Program-made: the position numbers and the translations under genes | Notes under the pieces: generated by a model | The model's database searches: none | Seen by the model: the letters and a program-made list of their open reading frames with translations, nothing else | Told to the model about the DNA's origin: nothing | Part shown: one piece after another, positions 13,501-25,500 of the stretch | Position numbering within the stretch: position 1 is the stretch's first letter | Layout: the number at the start of each line of letters is the position of its first letter | Source of the DNA: Varanus komodoensis | Lineage: Eukaryota; Chordata; Lepidosauria; Squamata; Varanidae | Assembly (NCBI RefSeq): GCF_004798865.1 | Contig: NW_025335761.1 | Span: 17,442,299 to 17,506,298 of the forward strand | Length of the DNA stretch: 64,000 nucleotides | Direction: 5' to 3'

Positions 13501-16500
13501 CACATTAAGCTTCTCCTGGCAAAGGAGTCCAGAGAACTGGCTCCTCTGTGGAACTTAAGACATAAGCAAGTAGTAAAAGATTTTCCTTCAGGTGTTTGGA
13601 TCACAAGCCTTTCAGGTTTTAAAGGCAGGCACCCCTACTTTGAATTAGGCTTGGAAGTGAACAGGCATACATTATGGACCTGAAGTACAGTATTACACAT
13701 CAGTATCTCAGTCTTCTGTGCACCAAAGAACCAAATTGTGCCAGGAACTGAGGAAGGACACTGTGATCATTAGTGCACAGCTTGGGCATGAATGACCAAG
13801 TTTTAGGATTTGTTTCTGACATGGACTATTAGATTCCCTAAGCACATTCGTCAAAGGAGATCAGGGACCTACAGCCACAGATGTTTTATTGTTGGATAAT
13901 AAGATAAATATTCATTCTAGGCTATACAAAGTGCCCCCGCCATATTCTCTTTCCACATAGCACTTTAATTTACCTATAGCTGGGGTCCTCAAACTTTTTC
14001 TAAAGGGAGCTAGTTGACAGGTGCCAGTAGTGGGGGAAAACAGGCCGGTGTGGGGATGGGGGGCGCACACACACACGTGCACGTGAGGCGAGGCGGGGAT
14101 GGGGGGCGCTCGGGGCAAGGCGTCAACTTGCTCACGAGGAGATTGTTTCTCCAAGCGAGGTCCAAAATGACCTCCTCGCGAGTAAGCCACGAGCCCACAT
14201 GAGCCTGCATGTGCACCCGCTGAGTGCAAAACCTGTGGGGTGGGCCAGTTAAATGGGCATGGCAGGCCGGATCCAGCCCATGGGCCTTAGTTTGAGGACC
14301 CATGACCTATTGTACCTCAACATTGATTCATTCATGAAGTTGCAGGAAACAGCACTCTATTGTACAAAGGCCGTTCTGGGTACAGCAAAAATATTTTCCA
14401 CAGAGATCTTAGTTAATGAATAAATAAACAAAGAATACACGAATAAAATATGTTATTTTAATTAAGCCTTCTTCATGAAAATCCAGGTCCACTGTTTGTA
14501 TTTAGATGGGGCATGCACTGCAAAATGCACATTTAGAAAACAAAATGTATTTTCTTATATCAGATATCTGAAATAGAATTACTCAGGTTTGTGATGGAAT
14601 GATCAGTTTGTTTCCATCTTTCCTGGTTGAGGTCCAAAAGATAGTTGATATTTGATGCTCGGGAACAACATTTCTAAGGGTGAAATACTAGGTGTGCTTA
14701 ATTAGGGGAAAGGACCCTATATCTCAGCATTCCAAAGGCTAGCATATGAGAGTTATGGAATGTTTTTCTCTTTAAACTTGTATAGCATTCTATGTAATAT
14801 TCTGTCTTCTGGACCTGGTGACATGCACCTACCAATATAGTGGCCTGATGCAAAATAAAGGGGCAGAACTGCTGCATGACAAGCTGGACCTGTTGAAATT
14901 CTTTTCTCTAAATAATTCCCCCCTTTCTCATTCGGCTACCCAACCAACTAATTCTAAATTTTGTCCAAGTTTTTAAAAAGAAGTTATCATTTGATATCAA
15001 CTCCCACCCACCTGCTTATCTAGAGTGTTTTACAGTTCTGAGAGATTTTAGTTCAGACCAGGAAGCAAGATCTTCAAAGAGCATGTGCTTCTTTTTAATT
15101 ATGTTTTACAAGATCCATCCAGGCAGTAAACATTGCTCTGGCCAGCAATTTCCCTGCTGCATATTCTTTCCATAATGGAAATACATAGCCCCAGAGTGTA
15201 TCCACAGAAGTATCTCTGAATGAGAGCACAAACATTCCTCCATGCAACATATTCTGAGATTTGCCTGAGTTGGGTTTGCATGTAACAAGACACCTGGGCC
15301 TGGCCAGCCCCAAAGAAATAATTTCCCTTCCACCTCCAGCCCCAGCCTTGCCCCATGATTGAATAAACTGAAAAGGTGATTTTGGAGTTGTGAAAATTGC
15401 CTGCTGCAGTACGTGGGTTACATGTTATGCTGTCTGTAAAGATACACCCCTGGCAGTCGAGCAGTATGGAAGGCAGAATCATATTGAGCAAATGTCTGTG
15501 TTCGTTAAGTGTCCCTAAAGCAGCAGCTTCAGTCACACGGTTATTAAAAAATGTATGGTAAAAGTCACTTCAGAAATAGATCACTTGGGCTTTGTTGTTA
15601 TGATTCCTAGCCTCTAAATTTACTCCTGTTGTGGCTGAACAGTATATACATAGTAAATCCTTCAGAGTGGTTTTTCCCTGTAACAATGACCATTTCCTTA
15701 ACTGTGTGTTTTGTCATTTTTCTCTCTATAGCCATTTATCTTTGCAAGAGGACCATGCAGAACAAAGCTAGGCTGGAGCTAGCAGATTATGAAGCCGTAG
15801 GTATACTCATTTTGCAGCTCCAAAGTGCAATGCTGTCCTTTAAATGGTGTTTCCTTATTTGTGCTTTTTAAAAAAGTGTCTGTTTTGAAACTTGGAACTG
15901 GGCAATCTTGGTTCATGTTCAACTTCTAAAAGGAATGTCAGTGAAGTTACTTTTTTTCTTTAAAAGTATGCCTATGCTAGGATAAATATCAGAATGAAAA
16001 GGCAAGATCCAACTAGAGAGGCACCTTAAGGGTTCTGGCTTGTTTGTTTTTTCTTTTAACTGAATATTCATTCAGAAGAGCCCAGGTCCAGGTTGGTTTC
16101 TTCAAAAGCCATCTCTGAAATTCAGAATAGATTCTGTGCATAGCCTCCTTTGGGTAAATGTTGGCTTTTACCTATCAATGATGAAAACTGGGTAATTTTT
16201 AAGGTACTTTGACTTCCTTGAGATTTCTCTGTAAATGTCAGTGTTGATGGCATTAGATATTTAGTGTGAGGCATTTGCTCATGTATCTTGGTAAATATCA
16301 GCATTTTCCTTCATTGGTGTATATTTCCACATATGGGTTGTGGGCCTGCCCAGAGTCAGTTCCAGAAGCATTCTAGGATTGTTACTAGGGAGCTGGTGTT
16401 CTTGTTACCTTCCTTTTGAGAGAATATGTTTAATAAACTAGGCATGCCTTGAGAGGCACAAAAAATGGCTCCCTGCTCAGTTCTATTCTGCTGCAACAGT

Positions 16501-19500
16501 TCAGGCAAATTTCTCTTCAGTGAGCACTCCGGCTATTTTTCCTCTTGGTTATATAGGGAGCCTTCCCCTTTCCATCATCAAATTCTTGCTAGTGGGACCA
16601 CAGTCCGTTTTTTCCCTCCACTGGTATCTTGTTTATGCTGCAACAGGTCTCATTCCAAAAGTAGTTTGTCTGAGTAGGGGGCATTGAAATGTCATCCACT
16701 TTGGTTGGCCACAACTGATATGTGGTATACCTACTTATTTAAGTGCCACTTAGCATATCTGAAGCTACTTCAAAGCAGTTTACAGAATCAAAGAGTAAAA
16801 TACGATAACTGCAAATACCGAGTAGCACAAGGTTCAGGGAAGGCTTGGATAAAGAGATGCCTCTGTAAGAGGCACATCCCATGCCAAAGCTAGACTCTTC
16901 CATATACCGGGGTGGGGGGCATTCTGCAAGGTTGGTGCCCCCATGACTTGGTCTCCTTGAGGTACAGTGCTGCCCGTATGCCAGATATATGTGAACCAAG
17001 ACAGGCATAACTGCAGAACCAGGTTTCAGTGCCACGGAGGCAGGCAGTGGCAATTGCTACTTCTGACTATCAGCCCCTATAACTAGGAGCTCTGATCAGT
17101 CTAGCTCTGGGCTGGAGTGATGCAAAAGAGCCTTGCTTGGACTTATCCCCATCCATGCCCTCCCATCAAGCCCACAGCGCAAAACATAATATTCTTCAGT
17201 ACCTATGCAAGGATCCAGACTTGTTTAGATTGAAATTAGAAATGGGCTCCCTCTGCCCCTGTGGATCCCTGACAGAAGCCCAAGAAAGAAGAAATCCACA
17301 CTGAGTGTACACCATGATCCTCTTCTCCACTTTCTCTGTTTCTCCCATCTGGTTGTCTCATCAGTGGGCTTAACCTTGGTTCCCACTTACCATTTGTGGG
17401 TGTCTGGCTGGCTGCTGGTGCACTCATAAAGGCTTTTGATCTGATCCATTAGGAATCATAACTGAACTTCTTGCTAGGTTGTTATAACCAGGTTATCTTC
17501 ATGGCTGGGAGAAAGATCATCCATACTTAACACACAACAGCTCACAGACACACAACATGCAAGGGTTTTCCTATTTACTTGCTTGGGTAGGGGGGAAATG
17601 ACAGTGCTGAAAGAGCCACATCTGGAAGCATATACAAAAAACAAGTAATACAACTCTTACAATGGTAGGACATCCGGGTTCTTCCAATCTTTCAGTGCCT
17701 GTTAGCTGCACTAGAAATTTATTCTAACATAGCTTGGCAGTTGAATGCAGGACTAATTCTAATCACCAACCAAGGCATAAAAAAATCGTCACACACTCTT
17801 TTATAATTTTCCAGGGCTTTCATTCACACACATTTCCACCTTCATTATTTATAAACCCAGTTATACATTTACGCATACTATCAGCTAGTCAATTGTGTGA
17901 GGTACAAAGGTTCTTTATGAATCAACAAAACGTCTATTCAGCACCAGCAGTCATGCTTGAGTGTACATGCAGAGAAGGCATGGTACTAAATACAGTACCC
18001 CCAAGCCTTTTGAAAGTGATAATCATCAGACAATGCCAGACAATTAGATCATCTTTCATTTTCTTCATGCAAATAACTCACGTGATGAGTGACCATATCA
18101 ACACTTGCCCCGTTAATGAAAGAGAAGGGTGGCACATGGGTTTAATAGAAGCTTCTGTTAAAAGGAAAAATGCTATTTTTTAAAGGGGGATTGTGCTTTG
18201 TGTGGTTCCACACAAAACACTGAATGTGTTATTGAATAATCTATTCTTCTATTTCTGCATTTCTTTCCCTATCACTATGGGTCTGATCACAGGGTAGCCC
18301 ATTATGATCTTTTTTCCATTACATGCAAAATTTCAGGATATTTATGAGTCTGCCGAAGTTTTCTTCCTGAGCCCCAGTATGCAATGTGATCTTCTTTCCG
18401 CATATCTGCCTTTCATCCTTCCCTCCTGTCACCTCTTCTCCACTGGTATTTCTGGGTGCTTCCAGATGAGATACCTATCCTGTAATTGCCTTCACTCATT
18501 CATAGAATTTTATCGGGGCTTCAGGCACTGGCCTTGTCAACTTTTATAAACCTTTCTGTGTATTCCTACTTTTTCTTTCATCTGTTTTGAAAAAAATCCG
18601 TTAAAAGAGGAAAGACAGAGCAGCTGTGCAATGTACTCTGATGGGTAACCCAAGAGCCCTACATGTAGAAGCATCCTTTTGTCAGCCAGTAATTTAACAA
18701 TAGCAACAAAAAAGGCAAATAACAAATGGCTGACATTGTTCTAAGCACTTTTCTCATAGCTTGAGTATTTCTCACCTATGAGTATGAGTTGGTGGCCTTT
18801 GACCAAGTCTTTGTGCAAGTTTGCTGGCCACTTTTACAGTTTTATGCTAGAATACCCGATCTGAGGCAGCACAGATGTATGTGATTACATTTCGTACAGA
18901 CTACCTGGAGGTATGACTCAGTTTACATCTGCCTCTGGGTTGTAGACATCAGGGTTCCATCAAAAAGCAATATATCCCACAAGCCTGAAGCTGCCGCACC
19001 CCTGTTGAAAAGGCCTTTAGCCTGCACAGTCTGGCTCATGAGAGATTTATCTAAACTTACTAATCAGTCTACTATGGTACCTAGCTCATGACATTTGCTC
19101 ATACAGGCCAACTTACCATTTAGGACACAAAAGGGAACTCTGTTAAATTAATCTGAATTGCTTCAGTTGGGCAAGAACTTTATTAGGAGTGACCAAAATT
19201 GGTTAAGAGGTATCCCTCTTGTGGCATAGTTCAATTCAACAATTATTGAAATAAGTAAGGAATACCGAAGAATTGAGGCCTTTGAATTGTGGTGCTGGCG
19301 GAGACTCCTGCGAGGCCCTTGTACAGCAAGGTGATCAAACCAGTCAGTCCTGGAGGAGATCAACCCTGACTACTCTTTAGAAGGCCAGATACTGAAAATG
19401 AAACTCAAATACTTTGGCCACCTAATGAGAAGGAAGGAGTCCCTGGAGAAGAGCCTAATGCTGGGAACAATAGATGGCAAAAGAAGAAGGGACGGCAGAG

Positions 19501-22500
19501 GATGAGGTGGCTGGATGGAGTCCACTTAAGCTCACACCAACTGCTTCAGTGACTCCATCCAGNNNNNNNNNNNNNNNNNNNNNNNNNNNNNNNNNNNNNN
19601 NNNNNNNNNNNNNNNNNNNNNNNNNNNNNNNNNNNNNNNNNNNNNNNNNNNNNNNNNNNNNNTGAAGCTCAAATACTTTGGCCACCTAATGAGAAGGAAG
19701 GAGTCCCTGGAGAAGAGCCTAATGCTGGGAACAATAGATGGCAAAAGAAGAAGGGACGGCAGAGGATGAGGTGGCTGGATGGAGTCACTGAAGCAGTTGG
19801 TGTGAGCTTAAGTGGACTCCGGGGGATGGTGGAGGACAGGAAGGCCTGGAGGAATGTTGTCCATGGGGTCGCAATGGGTCAGACACGACTTTGCAACTAG
19901 CAACAACAACAAATGGAAAACTATATGGGCATTGCTTTGACACTCCAACTTCTCAGACTGAAAAGGATAAACACACATGTTTAAATGGTCACTGTTATAA
20001 AGCTCTCCTCACTTTCCTCTCTTACTAGGAGAACTTAGCAAGACTTCAGAGAGCTTTTGCAAGAAAGTGGGAATTCATCTTCATGCAAGCAGAAGCACAA
20101 GTGAAGTAGGTTCAACAGACCAAAGGAATGAACTTCATGGAGACATGAAATGTGTTACTGCTTAACCATTCTTTCTTCTAGCTTTTGCTTGAGGGTTCAT
20201 TTCCCTTACTGCTGCAGTGTGGAAAATACTTCCAAGTGGCTGCATTCCATTCAGGACTAGAACAGTTAAAATCTCCTGCCCACATGGATGGCTTCATTCA
20301 TGAGGGACCCTCTCCGCTAATGTTCTCAGCCATCCGAAGTAGGCAGCTCTGGCATGAGGCCATTTTACACAATTTAGGCCATTATGTGGTAAATTGACTT
20401 CCAATATTACATCCCCACCAGCATACACACACCCAGACCACTGTCGTTTTTTATTTTCTATGTCCCTTACATTGAAGGGACAAGTTGGAATACTTGAATT
20501 AGGTGATAGTCCTTGTATGTGACTATATGCCTTCTATTGAACAGGTACTTGATTTTTAAAAAGTGAGATGATTCAATAATTTTGCAAATTAGCCAAATCT
20601 GCATGCGTGTATGTGGATAATTTATGCCTCACTCTTTCTGTCTTCACAGAAACACATGAGGCAGTTTAATTCCATCCTGAAATACAGATTTAAAAAACTA
20701 CAAAAGAATAAAAGAGTAGTGCTGATTATAAATAGAATTAAAACAGGGAACAGAGAGATAAAGACAGCAGGTTGAAAGTCAATGAAGTTTTACAAAAACG
20801 GAATAAAGGTGACTTTTTGACATATGGAATGATATCATGTGAAGGTATAATTTGAAACCTTGTAAGGAGGGGCATCTTTATTTTACTTTTCCTATTGTAT
20901 TAATGAAGCAGAATGAAATTAGGCTCCCATTGCCACAAAACAGATGTGGGCCCTTAACTTCCAACCCTGTCAAAAACAATTGGACTTTATCAATCAATCC
21001 ACTAAAGCTTTTATTGCTTAATCTACCAATTAAATCTTGAAGCCTTAGTGTAAGGAGAAGTGCTGTGGTGTTTGGGGTGGATCAAAATTAAGCAGTATAC
21101 TCTTGTACTTCCCATAAATTATCTGATTAATGTGAGGAAGCTTTTAAAATTTAGTTTAATTCTCACCTCCTACCATACTGACTGTTTTATAATGTTGGGG
21201 CATATTTGAACAGAGAAACTAGAATAGAAGTTGGGACGTTTCCTCAGTCCCCAGCCACCTTCATTTGATGGCTTCTCTGCTTTGACAAGTTTTCTTCCTC
21301 CATCTGTTGGGCATTCCCAATGCCTCTGGCAAAATTAAATGAGCCACATTAGTCAGTGTCAGCCACAGTGATAAGTGTGGATGTTCATTGTTAAACTATT
21401 GTTGCTAAGACTATTAGATTTATGTGCCCAATATTTAGTACTTTGGTTTAACAATTGCGGCCATCCTGCCATTACTTCCTGGATATTGCCCTTCTAGCAG
21501 CTGTTAACATTTGGGGGCATAAAAGCTTCATTCATAGCTGTACTGCACTCGACTTATACCCAGGTGTAGTGTGACCTGAGCAAAGCAATCTAGGCATGAC
21601 ATCTAGGATATTTATCCCTGCCACTTGTCCCCAGATGATTCGAAATAGGTGCATTTCGCCACAGCATATTTTTGCTTATTGCTAACGAATAACTGCCAAC
21701 TGGGGTTTAAAGGTAGCAGAGGTGGTATTTGGTACCATAAAGTTCTGTGGCCAAGGACCTTAACCTGCACAAAGTTTCCTATGTCAATTTATATATGCAA
21801 AGTTGTTGCCACAATTCCAGTGTCACAGTTGTTCCTCTCACCCCATGGCTCTTTCCAGTTCAGCGCTGCCCTTCCTGCCTCCAAGGGGACTTAGAAGCTC
21901 AGAAAAGGATATTCCTTCCTCATCCCACCCCCCAGAGGCTTGCCAGAATGGGAAAGATACAGAGCGGCAACCTCTCATTCCTCCCTGTTTTTCTGCCCCA
22001 ACTTAAACGGCTTCAGCGCCTGCTTCCTTCCCAGCTCAAATAGGGCAGCCAGTCAGAGAGCTCCATTTGCTGGCCCATGCCATTCACAGTCTGTCTGTCT
22101 GTGGGTCCACTGCTGTTTGGTTTTCATTCAGCCCTTCACATCCTCCACCCTGCCTCCCCCTGCCCAGGGAAAAAAGGGGGGCATATGCCACAAAGCCTGC
22201 TAAAAGTTTGGGGTCAAACACAAAGATTCAGGGCCACAGCCCCACCAGGACACCCCCACCTCCCAATGCTGCCACTGAAAGCTCAGCTTTCTGCCATGCA
22301 GAAGGGAGTGTGAAGTCGCCTCTTGATGTTGCAGATCTAGGGCTTATAATATACAGACAGACCCATATGTGTGAACACCCTCCTTTTAGTGAAGAGTTAG
22401 CAACAGTGGGAATCCTGCAAAGCCAAAGTTGACACTAACAGAGTGAGTATGCTGGGGAGAGAAGGATTTGATCTTAAGTTGATAGTAAACTCTATGGCAT

Positions 22501-25500
22501 GGTGGGAAACCTCCAGCCCCCAGGCCTAATCTGGTCTGTGGAGGCCTTCCATGTGGTCTTTGGAGGCTTGACTCCCTTCTGTCAGCCTTGCGCCACCTCC
22601 CCAAGCGCCATCCCTTGACTTGAAGGTTACACAGGCCTTAGGGAGAAGGCAGGGAAAGAAATCCCCCAGTTATTTGTACTCTGTGTTCATAGATTACAAA
22701 AGGATGCTCACCCCTTGAACAGCTGAGCAGCACTAAAAAGAATCTTCTTGTTACCTCAGATCACATGGGATACTGGTTATGCATTTGGCTGGGAGCTGCA
22801 GAAGCTCCCACTATTCTCATGCCTTCATTAGCCCACATTCCGTGTGAAACTAATCTGAATTCTCATATATGTCCATCTTGTGCCGGATACTTTTTATTGT
22901 TTCAGAATTGACAGAAAAAAAGATAAAACAGAAAGGAAAATTTTGGATAGTCAGGAAAGAGCCTTCTGGGATGTCCATCGACCAGTGGTAAGGTTCATTT
23001 TGTTGCTGCTGTTGTCACAGTTCCACAAGCGTTTTTGCTCAGTGTAGCTTGCTAAATGAGAGCTAGCTTCTAGCTCTCTTATGAATAATACTATTTTCTG
23101 CTCAGGGTAGCTGTGCCAGCTTGTTTGCTATTTTCTACACATCTGTTTTCTCAATTTTATGTTCTTTCCCATAAAGCATGTTTCATTTGCCTAATTTCCT
23201 AAAATATGAGTTTTAAAACCCTTCAAAACTTGTCTTTTACACTGAAGAGCATGGATATAGATGAGCAGCAAGAAGAGGAGGAAGAGATAAAGAGCTGTAC
23301 ATGAGAATGGCAGTCCATGTCACTGTCGCACCCTTTCCTTCTGCATTTGTTCAGTCCGTGCTCAGGTCTGACTTGGGAAAGATAGGACCAATGTACCTGT
23401 GTTTTCTTACCAATTTTAAAACAATGTACATTACAGGTGATTTGCCTTGCATTACAGCATTACAAATCTAAACGTTCACTAGTAGCGTGAGTGGGTATTC
23501 TGTTTTCATGTGCTGATGCTGATACTGGAAGAGTTCGGACAACCAAATTTCGGTTTAATAATACAAGATATGAATGAGCCCAGTGCTGCTGCTGTTCTTC
23601 CCTTTGTGCAAGTTGGCAGACGAACCAGGATGCCTGCTCTTAGCTATAATGTAGTATTTCATCTAATGTGGGAAACTTATGCTTAACAGCATTGGAACAT
23701 ACCTGGATTTTAAACCACTGCTCAGAGTTCATTTTTAAATGTATTCTGGCTTGTTCTGAAGCTGTTGGGTTCATTCATAGGCAGGATAAAGCTGTAACTG
23801 TTTATTTATTTATTTACATGTATTTACAGGTCGCCTATCATTGCCAAGGTTATTCACCATGAAATGTCACAGCCTTGCACATGGCCCTCTAAGAGTGCCA
23901 GCCAGGCCCTCCAGGGAACCAAATGGCCCCACCTTCTTTCTCTGGCCCCAACCTCTTTTTTTCAGACACCACTCATGTGGTGGTTTCCCGGTCTTGTGCA
24001 GCTTTAGAACTCCTAAAAGTACAAAGTGCCTCTCTTACAGCCTGCAGTCCTGGCAGTAAGAGCTTTAATCTAAAATACATGGGTATCTTTGCCATTTTGG
24101 CCCCAGCCCTTTAGCCCTGGTCCACTAATGGGATGCAGCCACCAAGACCTTCTCCAGCATGGAATTGGGCTGCAATAAATTTTGCACCCTAGTGGAGCTA
24201 TTACATAGGCACCCTGCTCTAGCAATTTCTCTGCCTGACAAAGAGAGGTCTTGTCCAAGCTGCAAGGTATCAGCAGAGCACTAGCTCTTATATTGCATCA
24301 TTTGAGTAATGAATGGAAAGGAAGTTACCAGTTTTCCCAGCACACAAAGAACATGGATTGAAAGTGATGTCTCTTTTGGCCTTTAGTAAAGGATGGCAAT
24401 TCTTGCTGCACAAGGCAGTGCTTGAAAGTATTTATTTTTAGATCGCAGAAGCAGCATGAGACTTAAACGCAGTAATCTCATAAATGTCTTTCTCAGCCGG
24501 GCTGTGTGAACACAACGGAGATGGACATCAGAAAGTGCCGCCGTATGAAAAATCCACAGAGAGTCAAAAAGGCAAGACTTCTTTTCACTACCACCAACCT
24601 AAGTTAACCTCAAAAACCAAGGCCATACCTCTAAGATAAGACTAACAGACTGTTCTAAGATGTTTTTGCTATATTCATTGCTATGATCTATAACAGATCC
24701 CTTCCAGATGTCTGTGTATGTATTTATTTATTAGATTTATATCCTGCCTTTTCTTTTTCTTTTTTAGAACTCAAAGTGACTTACATAATTCCCCTCCTCC
24801 TACTCTCAATCTTATCCCCATAACAACAACCCTATGAGGTAGGTTGTGCTGAGAGTCTGTGACTGGCCCAAAGTCACCCAGTTGGCTCCCTAGCTGAGTA
24901 GGGACTAGAATCCAGAGTTTTTGAGCCTTAGTCCTGCACTCTTAACCACTATATCGCACTGGCTCTCAGACCATAGATCCCAGAATCCCTGACCATTGGC
25001 CATGCCATCTACAGCTTATGGAAACTGTAGTTCCAAACATCTAGAGAATATCAAGTTTCTTATCCCGATCTATAATTTCTGTCTTGGGCCATTTACCCCA
25101 AAACATATGAAAAATAACCCTCTCTTTCAGAACACAGTAGGTAAGTGACTGCTACCAAATCATTTTTTCTTTATACAAGCATCTTTGAACAAAATGCAAT
25201 ATTCTTATTTTTCCTATAAGATGCTTAGGCTGTTATCATTTTCAGGATGCTAGGAGTTGTAGGTCTTCTTTTTTGTCTAAATATACATAGGATTGTAACC
25301 TTAGCCATTTGGTTAGGGAGAGACTGAGTTAGGTGCTATTGCATTTTCCCTTCATTCCTTGTCACCATTTCTCATTCCTGAATATGTAATAGCACAGTGG
25401 CTATTAAATATTTCCCTCCTCAAAGGTAAATTATTTTCCTGCTCTTTGTGAAAATAGAGCTTATACATATGCACATCATAGTCTGAAATGCCATTTGTTC

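Larger units (their letters stand above)
8362..15731 (+). other. RGS6 intron, 7370 bp
   Basis: Contents include a 163-codon minus-strand open frame at 8522-9013 with no recognisable protein, degenerate LINE-type repeats at 11090-11440, 11885-12060 and 13196-13690, and a hAT non-autonomous element at 13980-14304. Stretches at 10725-10870 and 12740-12800 look unique and AT-rich. Confidence 0.75.
15797..20028 (+). other. RGS6 intron, 4232 bp, with assembly gap
   Basis: It holds a degenerate repeat at about 16725-16815 and a BovB 3' end interrupted by a run of 100 N (19563-19662). The rest, including 17500-19150, shows no family I recognise. Confidence 0.8.
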
